Shown here: piece after piece, positions 55,007 through 62,269 of the stretch | Numbering within the stretch: the first letter of the stretch is position 1 | How the letters are laid out: each line of letters begins with the position of its first letter | NCBI RefSeq assembly: GCF_024400535.1 | Contig: NZ_CP038800.1 | Span: forward strand, 1,364,001 to 1,428,000 | Direction: 5' to 3' | DNA length: 64,000 bases | DNA from: Treponema denticola | GTDB taxonomy: Bacteria; Spirochaetota; Spirochaetia; Treponematales; Treponemataceae | Program-made: the position numbers and the translations under genes | Notes under the pieces: generated by a model | Databases searched by the model: none | Told to the model about the DNA's origin: nothing | The model's input: the letters and a program-made list of their open reading frames with translations, nothing else

Positions 55007-55915
55007 TTAACGATTTCTTTTTCCGGTATTTTCTGTCCCTCGAATTTCCTCATGATAGAAATAATCCACGATCACCGGATGTCCCTGAGGGACTCTGCCA
55101 TAAGGCATTTCATTATCCACAAAGGGACAATCATACTTTTTAGCCATTTCCTCAGCTTTTACTTCAAGTGCTTCAAAGTAGCTGCGGTTATGCTTGTTAT
55201 AGATCTCATCATAAAGCGGTACAAGATCAGGATATTTTCCAGCGATATAATCCATAATCGTCTTCTTGAAACCGCCCCGAAGATTGAGATTTTCGAGCCA
55301 GAACAGATCGCACTGACCCTTTACCAGCTCAAAGATCGCTTCAAAATCCGTGATACCGGGGAATATCGGGGATACGAAACAGACTGTACGGATACCTGCA
55401 TCATATACCTGCTTCATAGAAGCGATACGACGCTCAATGCTCGAAGCAGAGTCCATATCGTTCTTAAAATTTTCATCCAGGGTGTTGATCGACCATGAAA
55501 CGGTTACTCGTCCAAGCTTCTTCAACAGATCAATATCCCGTACCACAAGATCAGACTTTGTGCAGATTAGAATATCTGCGTCACTGCCGATCAGCTGCTC
55601 CAGAAGTTTTCTGGTATTCCCGAATTGCTCCTCCTGTGGATTGTAACCATCCGTCACAGAACCGATGACCACCCGCTGTCCGGCATATTTCTTCGGATTT
55701 TTAATTTCCGGCCACTGCTTCACATCAAGGAAAGTACCCCATTCCTCCCTGTGTCCGGTAAAGCGCTTCATAAAAGAAGCGTAGCAATACTTGCAGGCAT
55801 GTGTACAGCCTACATAGGGATTGACCGAGTAACCGCCTACCGGCAGACTGGACTTGGTCATGATGTTCTTTGTTTTCACCTCACTAATGAGGATTCCATC
55901 AATTACTTCTGCCAT
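55007..55915 (-). CDS. Radical SAM mobile-pair protein B (SPL-like)
   Basis: 302 aa. Radical SAM cluster motif Cys37-x3-Cys41-x2-Cys44 in GCTHACKYCYASF. The fold resembles the spore-photoproduct-lyase-like branch: IGSVTDGYNPQE, ILICTKSDLVVRDIDLL and VSWSINTLDE. The gene overlaps radical SAM A by 13 bp and is last in the marR-A-B operon. Known members of this pair are mobile, accessory and of unknown substrate. Translation of A and B is coupled, so they probably act together. Confidence 0.85.
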   Translation of the reverse strand: MAEVIDGILISEVKTKNIMTKSSLPVGGYSVNPYVGCTHACKYCYASFMKRFTGHREEWGTFLDVKQWPEIKNPKKYAGQRVVIGSVTDGYNPQEEQFGNTRKLLEQLIGSDADILICTKSDLVVRDIDLLKKLGRVTVSWSINTLDENFKNDMDSASSIERRIASMKQVYDAGIRTVCFVSPIFPGITDFEAIFELVKGQCDLFWLENLNLRGGFKKTIMDYIAGKYPDLVPLYDEIYNKHNRSYFEALEVKAEEMAKKYDCPFVDNEMPYGRVPQGHPVIVDYFYHEEIRGTENTGKRNR

Positions 55916-56592
55916 GATCTCTGTGCCTCCAACACTTTATTGAATTCTTCCGGCATTTCCTGAATCATATTTTTATCCCCTATGATAGAGATAAGGTCTT
56001 CCTTCATAAACACCGGGATGCCGAGCGCATGTGCCTGATCCGTCAGAGACCATGCCCATTCCGGCTCCGTATGAATCTTCCTGCTCTGAGCTCCGGTCAT
56101 GGTGCCGACAACGATCCAGTTGATTTTGGAAAAGTCGACTGTACCAGAATCGTCGAATAACGGCTCAAAGGTAACATGGTAGTGTTTTGCTCTGACGTTT
56201 TTCCGAAGGGCGTCAATACGCCACAGTTCTGCTTTCCTCGTTACTGTAACGCCAAACCATGCGTTTTCCAGATCGGTATCAAACTCCAGCAGATCGGGGC
56301 GCTTGGTGAGAAACAGGAACTGATGCTGTGGATTTTCACGGATCTTTGCAAATACCTCGTCTCTCCATTTCAGCTTCCATCCAGAGAGATCGCTCATGCC
56401 GGTAAGAAGAAAGTTCTGCGGACGTTTCTTTTCCATCATCTTGAGCTTATCCGGGAAGAACTCAGGAACAGCGAAATCATCAATCATATGCCAGCGTTTC
56501 ACATTGTTGCGGGCATAGCAATATGCACACCCCACTGTGCAGCCGATGACGATATTAATGTTCTGAATCTGATTTTTGATACAAATACTCAT
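55903..56592 (-). CDS. Radical SAM mobile-pair protein A (DUF5131-like)
   Basis: 229 aa from ATG 56592, with GGAG four bases upstream; it overlaps the marR stop (ATGA). Cluster motif Cys18-x3-Cys22-x2-Cys25 in IGCTVGCAYCYARN. Also FLFLTKRPDLLEF, WFGVTVT and HVTFEPLFDD, seen in the DUF5131 (phage Gp37/68-like) radical SAM group. Reductive SAM cleavage is therefore expected, but the target is unknown. Roughly 43-50% GC, above the local average. Confidence 0.85.
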   Translation of the reverse strand: MSICIKNQIQNINIVIGCTVGCAYCYARNNVKRWHMIDDFAVPEFFPDKLKMMEKKRPQNFLLTGMSDLSGWKLKWRDEVFAKIRENPQHQFLFLTKRPDLLEFDTDLENAWFGVTVTRKAELWRIDALRKNVRAKHYHVTFEPLFDDSGTVDFSKINWIVVGTMTGAQSRKIHTEPEWAWSLTDQAHALGIPVFMKEDLISIIGDKNMIQEMPEEFNKVLEAQRSWQK

Positions 56593-57026
56593 GACTCCTG
56601 CCAATCCTCAAGATTCTTTCTAATGCGGTCGAGGCATTCCTCAAACCGGGTAATTTCTTCTTCTGAAAAACCTTTGTAGTAAATGCTGCCCATCTCATCA
56701 GATACAGAATCGTACTCGCCCTTTAAGGCATGTGCTTTCTCAGTCAGAAACAGGAGTGTTTTCCTTTTGTCCGTTTCAGACTGAATGCGGCTTATCAGCC
56801 CTTGATTTTCCATTCTTTCCAGCATCGTCGTAAGAGAAGTTATCGCTAATCCACATTTGATCGAGAGTGACCCAATCGGGATTCCATCCTCCTGCCACAG
56901 CACATAAAGAATACGCCCCTGGGCTCCATTGAATGCATCAATATTCTTTTCACTAAGAATCTTCTCAAATATCCGATCTCCAAGCTGTTTTATTTTGGTG
57001 ACAAGAAATCCTCCATTCATTTCCAT
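56589..57026 (-). CDS. MarR-family regulator of the radical SAM pair
   Basis: 145 aa winged-helix repressor. GRILYVLWQEDGIPIGSLS leads into the recognition helix region LAITSLTTMLERMENQGLI, and the wing follows with SETDKRKTLLFLT, all typical of MarR. It is the first gene of the operon, whose promoter contains an 11-bp inverted repeat (57036-57070), so it probably represses itself and both radical SAM genes until a ligand is bound. ATG 57020 is an alternative start. Confidence 0.88.
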   Translation of the reverse strand: MEMNGGFLVTKIKQLGDRIFEKILSEKNIDAFNGAQGRILYVLWQEDGIPIGSLSIKCGLAITSLTTMLERMENQGLISRIQSETDKRKTLLFLTEKAHALKGEYDSVSDEMGSIYYKGFSEEEITRFEECLDRIRKNLEDWQES

Positions 57027-57035
57027 ACAAAAACC

Positions 57036-57070
57036 CCTATATAGTAGTTTATTAAAACATACTATATAGG
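57036..57070. promoter_or_regulatory. Inverted-repeat operator of the marR operon
   Basis: CCTATATAGTA (57036-57046) and TACTATATAGG (57060-57070) form a perfect 11-bp inverted repeat with 13 bases between. One arm overlaps the -10 box of the promoter. MarR dimers bind such palindromes. Confidence 0.75.
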
Positions 57071-57084
57071 AGCTTTATTGTCAA
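57056..57084 (-). promoter_or_regulatory. Promoter of marR-radical SAM operon
   Basis: On the minus strand TTGACA (57084-57079), 17-base spacer, TATGTT (57061-57056). The spacer contains one operator arm, so bound repressor would block RNA polymerase. Confidence 0.65.
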
Positions 57085-57139
57085 CAGTTTGTATGTCTAA
57101 ATAGAGGTAAATTCAAATTTATCAACCACTATTTCCACA

Positions 57140-57170
57140 AAAGCCTCCCACCAAAATGATGGAAGGCTTT
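57140..57170. other. Hairpin behind the marR promoter
   Basis: AAAGCCT (57140-57146) pairs with AGGCTTT (57164-57170); CC and GG extend it with a bulge. The T tract is short on both strands, so termination is uncertain. It may insulate the cassette from guaA transcription. Confidence 0.45.
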
Positions 57171-57222
57171 CTAAACAATTTATCTAAATTCAACAACTTC
57201 TTTTTAAACCTACTTTTTCTCA

Positions 57223-57245
57223 TTTTTAGTATCAAAACAGTATCA
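57223..57245. repeat. 23-bp inner direct repeat, right copy
   Basis: Identical over 23 bp to 54566-54588 and in the same orientation, 80 bp from the guaA-end core. Confidence 0.75.
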
Positions 57246-57260
57246 CTAAGGAGCTTTTTG

Positions 57261-57307
57261 CTTCCGTAAACCGTTGTAATATTGTATTTTCAACGATTTT
57301 ACGGAAG
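57261..57307. repeat. Long inverted repeat next to the guaA end
   Basis: CTTCCGTAAA (57261-57270) pairs with TTTACGGAAG (57298-57307), and CGTTG (57272-57276) with CAACG (57291-57295). No T tract lies downstream of guaA on the minus strand, so it is not a typical terminator; it falls in the putative attachment arm. Confidence 0.65.
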
Positions 57308-57323
57308 AAACATTTTTGTTACT

Positions 57324-58859
57324 CTACTCCCACTCAATAGTCGCAGGCGGTTTTGAGGTTATGTCGTAGACTATTCTGTTGATACCCTTTACTTCGTTTA
57401 TGATACGGGAAGAAACCTTGTCCAAAACCTCGTAGGGAATACGTACCCAGTCGGCTGACATAAAGTCCGAGGTTTTTACTGCACGCAGGGCGAGGGTGTA
57501 GTCATAGGTTCTAAAGTCGCCCATAACACCCACCGTTTTTGTTGAGGTAAGAACGGCAAAATACTGGCTTAAATCCTTTTTTATGTCAGCCCGTTCAAGT
57601 TCACTCCGCCAGATAGCATCGGCTTCCCTTAAAATATCGAGCTTTTCTTCGGTTATCTCGCCCATGATTCTTATGGCAAGACCGGGACCGGGGAAGGGCT
57701 GACGGTGTACCAAATAATCGGGGAGGCCGAGCTCCGTGCCTAATTTTCTTATTTCATCCTTAAAAAGCGTTTTTAATGGCTCGATGAGGGACTTAAAACT
57801 TATGTGATCGGGAAGGCCTCCGACATTGTGATGGCTTTTGATTACGGCAGAACCCTTGGTACCGCTTTCAACTACATCGGCGTAAATTGTGCCTTGGGCA
57901 AGGAAGTCCACAGTTCCGATTTTTTTTGCTTCTTCTTCAAAAACGCGGATAAACTCTTCGCCGATTATTTTCCGTTTTTTTTCAGGGTCGGAAACGCCTT
58001 TTAATTTCCCCAAAAAACGGCTTTCCGCATTTACGCGGATAAAATTCATTGGAGCATCTCTAAAGGCTGCCTCTACCTCATCTCCCTCATTTTTACGCAT
58101 AAGGCCGTGATCCACAAAAATGCAGGTTAAATTTTTACCGACAGCCCTATTTAAAAGAGCCGCAAGCACGGAAGAATCTACTCCTCCCGATAGGGCTAAA
58201 AGCACCTTGCCGTCTTTTACGGTATTTTGCACATCTTTTATTGCCTCGGCTAAAAAGCTTTTCATATTCCAATCGCCTTTAGCACCGCAAACATTGTATA
58301 AAAAGTTTTTGATTATATTTTGCCCTTCTTCGGAATGTTCAACTTCGGCATGGAATTGAATGCCGTAAAGTTTTTTTTCTTTATTTGCCATGGCCGCATT
58401 TTTTGTATTTGCCGTTTGAGCTGCCGAAATAAAGCCCTCAGGCAGGCGGGAAACGCAGTCTACATGACTCATCCAAACAGAAGATTTATCTTTTATGTTT
58501 TTAAAGAGCGGAAGATTAGTGTCGAATTTTGTTAGGGTTTTGCCGAATTCTCTTTTTAAGCTTTTTTCGACCTTGCCGCCTAGGCAATGGGCCATGGCCT
58601 GCATACCGTAGCAAATGCCTAAAATCGGAATATTTAAGTCAAAAATTTCTTTTGGGGGCAGGGGAGCTTTTTCTTCATAAACGCTGTTAGGCCCTCCCGT
58701 AAAAATTATACCTATGGGCTTATTTTCCCTTATGTAATCAATGGCCTTTGAGGCCGGAACAATATCCGAATAAACATTTAGGTCACGCACACGCCTTGCT
58801 ATGAGCTGATTATACTGACCGCCGAAATCTACAATTAAAATTTTTTCCGTAATCTTCAT
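57324..58859 (-). CDS. guaA: GMP synthase (glutamine-hydrolysing)
   Basis: 511 aa. Converts XMP to GMP with glutamine. N-terminal amidotransferase with Cys83 ([11 protein letters not shown]) and its His/Glu pair in [11 protein letters not shown]. The ATP-pyrophosphatase P-loop is [11 protein letters not shown], and the C-terminal dimerisation domain ends PATIEWE as in most GuaA. The ATG has no ribosome site, and the predicted promoter lies immediately upstream. Its 3' end carries the attachment-type repeat. Confidence 0.97.
   Translation of the reverse strand: MKITEKILIVDFGGQYNQLIARRVRDLNVYSDIVPASKAIDYIRENKPIGIIFTGGPNSVYEEKAPLPPKEIFDLNIPILGICYGMQAMAHCLGGKVEKSLKREFGKTLTKFDTNLPLFKNIKDKSSVWMSHVDCVSRLPEGFISAAQTANTKNAAMANKEKKLYGIQFHAEVEHSEEGQNIIKNFLYNVCGAKGDWNMKSFLAEAIKDVQNTVKDGKVLLALSGGVDSSVLAALLNRAVGKNLTCIFVDHGLMRKNEGDEVEAAFRDAPMNFIRVNAESRFLGKLKGVSDPEKKRKIIGEEFIRVFEEEAKKIGTVDFLAQGTIYADVVESGTKGSAVIKSHHNVGGLPDHISFKSLIEPLKTLFKDEIRKLGTELGLPDYLVHRQPFPGPGLAIRIMGEITEEKLDILREADAIWRSELERADIKKDLSQYFAVLTSTKTVGVMGDFRTYDYTLALRAVKTSDFMSADWVRIPYEVLDKVSSRIINEVKGINRIVYDITSKPPATIEWE
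57326..57339. repeat. Core direct repeat at guaA 3' end (att-like)
   Basis: ACTCCCACTCAATA within the last codons of guaA (I-E-W-E-stop on the minus strand); the second copy is at 54457-54470. The guaA reading frame remains intact. Confidence 0.6.
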
Positions 58860-58865
58860 AAAAGT

Positions 58866-58894
58866 ATTTTAGCCGATAAGAGCTTTTTTTTCAA
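58866..58894 (-). promoter_or_regulatory. Promoter of guaA
   Basis: On the minus strand TTGAAA (58894-58889), 17 bases, TAAAAT (58871-58866). The expected start, 58858-58860, coincides with the A of the guaA ATG (58859), implying a leaderless mRNA. No sequence between box and ATG resembles a ribosome site. Confidence 0.6.
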
Positions 58895-59109
58895 GTAAAC
58901 CAAGTTTTTTTTTACGAATGCATAAAAAACTCCATTTTTAGGGCTTTTTTCATATCCTTACGCTGAAGGCTGACTTATAATATAATTTAGCGCCTCCGAC
59001 AGTAAAATTTAGCCTGAAAATAAGTTTTTTTATTTAATTCCTAATTACAATAAATTCTTTTTAAAAGTGCCGCCTATAATCGAGGCAAGGATATTGAATT
59101 GTTTATCGA

Positions 59110-59489
59110 ATGCGACAATGTCCGCTTTGATATATTTTCATTCGATTAAAGCAAATCCTTCTTAAAATTGCTATGTTTTCAGCAGTATTTTTTTCTCAGG
59201 CTTTGACATTCATCATCCCTAAATATTACATCTTTTTCTTCTCTACTATGCCCGATATCGAAGGTTTCAAATCTTAAAAGTGTGTCTTGAAAGTCTTTAT
59301 CTTCTATGGAAAAATAGTCTCTTACATCATTATATGTTGCCGGTTGATTTTCTTTTAGAGCTAATACGTAATCACAGTTTTTCTTTGTTCCCACCTCATT
59401 TTTAGCCAATCTTGTTTTACTTCGGCAAATTCTCCTATTTCAAACACAGTTTGAACCCCGCTGCAAACAGCGCATAGTGCTATTACCAA
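59110..59489 (-). pseudogene. Eroded ISAs1-type transposase
   Basis: Three transposase pieces survive in order on the minus strand but in different frames: an N-terminal piece (59489-59395; IALCAVCSGVQTVFEIGEF then KQDWLK), a middle piece (59409-59179; KNCDYVLALKENQPATYNDV), and a C-terminal piece (about 59183-59110; AENIAILRRICFN). Large internal parts, including most catalytic residues, are missing. No terminal inverted repeats could be found. The 250 bp between guaA and this remnant show no other feature. Confidence 0.7.
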
Positions 59490-59561
59490 TTTTTTCCAAA
59501 AACTATGTGCGCTTATTTATATAATCTTCGTGCTCTTGTCGTGCGGGAGAAAAATGCGGCC

Positions 59562-59591
59562 TTGCCTTTTTAGGCTAATCCGTGCTATAAT
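59562..59591 (+). promoter_or_regulatory. Promoter of fliG
   Basis: TTGCCT (59562-59567), 18-base spacer, TATAAT (59586-59591); start near 59598, only 10 bases before the ATG, with GAGG as ribosome site between. Confidence 0.55.
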
Positions 59592-59607
59592 AACCCTTGA
59601 GGTTTTT

Positions 59608-60675
59608 ATGAGCGATATTGAAAGTCAAATGTTAAAGAAGGGGCTTATAAAGGTTCCTATCGATGAAAAAAGTGCCGGAAAAGAAAGTCCTTATAAGAGA
59701 GTTGCCAAATTTCTTTTTATAATCGGAGCGGAGCAGGCTGCCGATGTTTTAAGGCAGCTTACCAAGGAACAGATAGACAAGGTTGTAGCAGAGCTTGTTA
59801 CGGTTCAATCGATAGATAAAAAAGAAGCCTATGATATTCTAAATGAATTTAACGATATCTATAATAAAAACCAAAATCTTTTAGGCGGTGTCGATACGGC
59901 TAAGACAATCTTAACCGAAGCCTTCGGCGAGGCCAGGGCAGAAAAAATTCTTGAAACTGCCGTGCCTCCTAAAATGCCCAAACCTTTTGAGTATCTTGAA
60001 GGTATGGATAAGGAGCGCCTGAGCCGAATTTTACAAGGCGAGCTTCCGGCTACAAAGGCCATAGTCCTTTCTCAATTGGAGCCTAAGCAGGCTGCGTCCT
60101 ATATAAGTTCCATTGAAGATGAAGACGAAAAAAAAGACATCATCTTACGCCTTGCAAAACTTAAAAAGATAGATGCTGAAGTTCTTACTCAGGTAAGTGA
60201 GGCCTTAAAAAAGAAACTTGCCGATGTAAATTTAAACCGCACAAGCTCGGTTGACGGTGTTTCCGTATTGGCCAATATCTTGCGTAAACTGGATTATGAG
60301 ACCGGCTCAAGTATTTTGGATTCTCTTGATCTTGAAGATGAAAATTTAACCGAAACTATAAAACGAAAACTTGTTACCCTTGATGATATTATAAATATGA
60401 ATCCAAAGCACATTCAATATCTAATCTCTCCTATGACCGATAAAGAATTGGCTCTTTTGATACATAATCAAAGCGAAGAATTTAGAAAGGTAATCTTGGC
60501 GAATATGTCTAAAAGCCGTGCTGCCTTGGTTCTCGATGAAGAACAGTATATGGGACCTGTTCTAAAGCGTGATCTAAATAATACCGTTGAGCACTTTTTA
60601 GCCCGAGTGAAAAATGAAGCAGAGCGGGGAAGAGTTATTATAGTAAAAGATGAAGACGATAAGTTTGTGTATTAG
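59608..60675 (+). CDS. fliG1: Flagellar motor switch protein FliG, stand-alone paralogue
   Basis: 355 aa from ATG 59608; an in-frame upstream extension to 59530 crosses the promoter. The middle and C-terminal FliG domains are recognisable (FLFIIGAEQAADVLRQLTKEQ; LSQLEPKQAASYISS; LVTLDDIINMNPKHIQYLI), with the LDD acidic pair of the torque helix retained. Spirochetes usually have two FliG proteins; this copy lies outside any flagellar operon, as the FliG1 type does. The fliG1 symbol rests on that context. FliG1-type proteins are reported to matter for asymmetric motor behaviour in Borrelia. Confidence 0.85.
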   Translation: MSDIESQMLKKGLIKVPIDEKSAGKESPYKRVAKFLFIIGAEQAADVLRQLTKEQIDKVVAELVTVQSIDKKEAYDILNEFNDIYNKNQNLLGGVDTAKTILTEAFGEARAEKILETAVPPKMPKPFEYLEGMDKERLSRILQGELPATKAIVLSQLEPKQAASYISSIEDEDEKKDIILRLAKLKKIDAEVLTQVSEALKKKLADVNLNRTSSVDGVSVLANILRKLDYETGSSILDSLDLEDENLTETIKRKLVTLDDIINMNPKHIQYLISPMTDKELALLIHNQSEEFRKVILANMSKSRAALVLDEEQYMGPVLKRDLNNTVEHFLARVKNEAERGRVIIVKDEDDKFVY

Positions 60676-60729
60676 GTATCTAAAAATTCCGGACTTGCCG
60701 GTTCTGTATTTTTATGCTATAATTAGTTT

Positions 60730-61008
60730 ATGCAAACAGAAAATACGGCTTATTTAAGTAATGAAGACTCTTATACAATATTCTCTTTTGGTGATAAACG
60801 ATTAAAGTTTATAGCACCTTATTCATTGGAGAGATATGGAGATGTTGTTAGTTGGGATAAGGGCTATCTTGTCGTTTCTGCTAAATATGCTCATAATTCT
60901 GAGTTTGAAGAAGAATATATTGATTTAATTCCTATATTAGAAAATCTGTATATTGATACCGAAAAATTTTTATCATCAATTCAAAAGGTGGAGGTAAGAT
61001 ATGCCTGA
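60730..61008 (+). CDS. Small hypothetical protein 1 of a three-gene group
   Basis: 92 aa. No signal peptide or helix in the membrane. Contains YLVVSAKYAHNSEFEEEYIDLI; acidic and Tyr-rich. Not recognised. It overlaps the next gene by 8 bp. Confidence 0.65.
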   Translation: MQTENTAYLSNEDSYTIFSFGDKRLKFIAPYSLERYGDVVSWDKGYLVVSAKYAHNSEFEEEYIDLIPILENLYIDTEKFLSSIQKVEVRYA

Positions 61009-61222
61009 TTTATATAAGATTGCCGATGAAGCCGATGTAATTGCTAATGGTTTTGCTTTTAAAAAGATTCCTGAAGGAATACGAGTTTTTAATTTAAATA
61101 ACGGGTATGGTGCAGCAGTCTTTAAACAAGACGGAACATTAATTGAAACTAATATGGACGATATTGAAATAATTGTTTCAAAAAAATATTTAAAAAGTTG
61201 TTTAAAATATATGGAAGATTAA
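61001..61222 (+). CDS. Small hypothetical protein 2 of a three-gene group
   Basis: 73 aa, ATG 61001 preceded by GGTGGAGG. Distinctive motif NNGYGAAVFKQDGTLIETN-MDDIEI. Not recognised; may be an antitoxin- or immunity-type partner, by size and gene order only. The next gene begins one base after its stop. Confidence 0.65.
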   Translation: MPDLYKIADEADVIANGFAFKKIPEGIRVFNLNNGYGAAVFKQDGTLIETNMDDIEIIVSKKYLKSCLKYMED

Positions 61223-61223
61223 G

Positions 61224-61505
61224 ATGCCTAAATATTTTTCTTTTAAAGTTGCAGGATATTATTTATATTTTACTTCTAAATGTATTATTGAGGCCTTTCA
61301 TGTTCATGCAAGTGATTCAAAATTGACGGAAAAAAGTTCGGCTAAATTTTTTGTTAAAAGTGACGGCGAGACAATAATTCAGAATCGAGGAGTCCTCAAT
61401 GATAAAGACCTAAGAAAAATACAGGGTTTTATCAAAGAGCGGTATATTGAAATGTATGAAAAATGGTGTGAGTATAGCCATGAGAGTTTTTACACGGGAA
61501 AATAG
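61224..61505 (+). CDS. Small protein 3, DUF4160-like
   Basis: 93 aa. The start MPKYFSFKVAGYYLYFTS, AFHVHASDS and the later SAKFFVK...LNDKDLRKIQGFI recall the DUF4160 family, often paired with DUF2442 in toxin-antitoxin-like loci. The call is tentative. The three genes are probably co-transcribed from just after fliG. Confidence 0.6.
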   Translation: MPKYFSFKVAGYYLYFTSKCIIEAFHVHASDSKLTEKSSAKFFVKSDGETIIQNRGVLNDKDLRKIQGFIKERYIEMYEKWCEYSHESFYTGK

Positions 61506-61588
61506 GTTTTAATAAAATTATACTTCTATGATTTTTCCCCCGATTGAATAAAATAAAAATTTATGTAAAATAATGGATGGAGAAAATT

Positions 61589-62269
61589 ATGATAACCGGA
61601 AAACGTTTTAAATTTATTCTATTAACTTTTATTTTTGCTGCAGGTCTTTTTTTTACGCAGGCCGGTGTTCTTTTTGCACAAGATAAACCTGATGCTCTAA
61701 AGCTTTACAGGCAGGGCCGCAGCCTTGATTCCATAGGAAGGCGTGAAGATGCCGGAACCGCTTATCTATCCGCTATAGAAATTTGCCGTAACGAATTAAA
61801 GGTAAATTCTAAGAATATGGATTCTTATGCCGTATATACATGGTGCCTTTTTCGATTGGGCCGATACAAGGACACCGAACTGGTATGTAGTGATGCCTTA
61901 AAGATCGGGAAGGATGCAAGAATTATCGAAACCTTGGCAGAGGCTCAGTTTTTCCTAGGGAATTATAAAGACGCGTTGCGGAATATGGAAATGTATATCG
62001 AGATGGCTCCCAACGGCGAGCGTATAAGCGTTGCTCACTTTTTTGTCGGAGAGATTTACCGAAATACAAAAAAATATCACAAAGCCGATATTGCTTATTC
62101 CATTTCAGTGCACTTGGAGCCTTCCAATTCTCTTTGGTGGTATAGGCTTGGAATTGTCCGTGAAGCGGCCGGAGAAAAAGAAGGTGCGATTGCAGCCTAT
62201 CAAACGGCAGTAAAACTCCGCCCCGAGTTTAAGGAAGCAGCCGAAGCCCTCAAACGGGTAAAGATTTAA
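61589..62269 (+). CDS. Exported TPR protein
   Basis: 226 aa from ATG 61589, which has GGAG seven bases upstream; an ATG at 61577 overlaps that site. Signal peptide (...GVLFAQ). Four or more TPR-like repeats (VYTWCLFRLGRYKDTELVC; AEAQFFLGNYKDALRNMEMY; FVGEIYRNTKKYHKADIAYS; WWYRLGIVREAAGEKEGAIA). It lies one base before mfd. A periplasmic scaffold is likely; partner unknown. Confidence 0.8.
   Translation: MITGKRFKFILLTFIFAAGLFFTQAGVLFAQDKPDALKLYRQGRSLDSIGRREDAGTAYLSAIEICRNELKVNSKNMDSYAVYTWCLFRLGRYKDTELVCSDALKIGKDARIIETLAEAQFFLGNYKDALRNMEMYIEMAPNGERISVAHFFVGEIYRNTKKYHKADIAYSISVHLEPSNSLWWYRLGIVREAAGEKEGAIAAYQTAVKLRPEFKEAAEALKRVKI

Larger units (their letters stand above)
54457..57339 (-). mobile_element. 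Small integrated cassette at the 3' end of guaA
   Basis: The 14-bp sequence ACTCCCACTCAATA, which in guaA encodes the last codons and part of the stop, occurs at 57326-57339 and again at 54457-54470. Inside these lie two copies of a perfect 23-bp repeat, roughly 80-95 bp from each core. The DNA between carries marR, two radical SAM genes and a broken gene, all GC-richer than the surroundings, but no integrase. The 3' end of guaA is a known integration site for genomic islands. The boundaries are inference. Confidence 0.65.

Noticed and set aside
55052-55963. Plus-strand frames opposite radical SAM B
   Set aside because: Mirror frames of a GC-richer gene; no start signals or domains.
56176-56679. 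A 167-codon plus-strand frame opposite radical SAM A
   Set aside because: It is antisense to a protein with clear radical SAM motifs, has no ribosome site and no recognisable protein features.
57261-57307. Inverted repeat as the guaA terminator
   Set aside because: No T tract follows on the minus strand; listed as a repeat instead.
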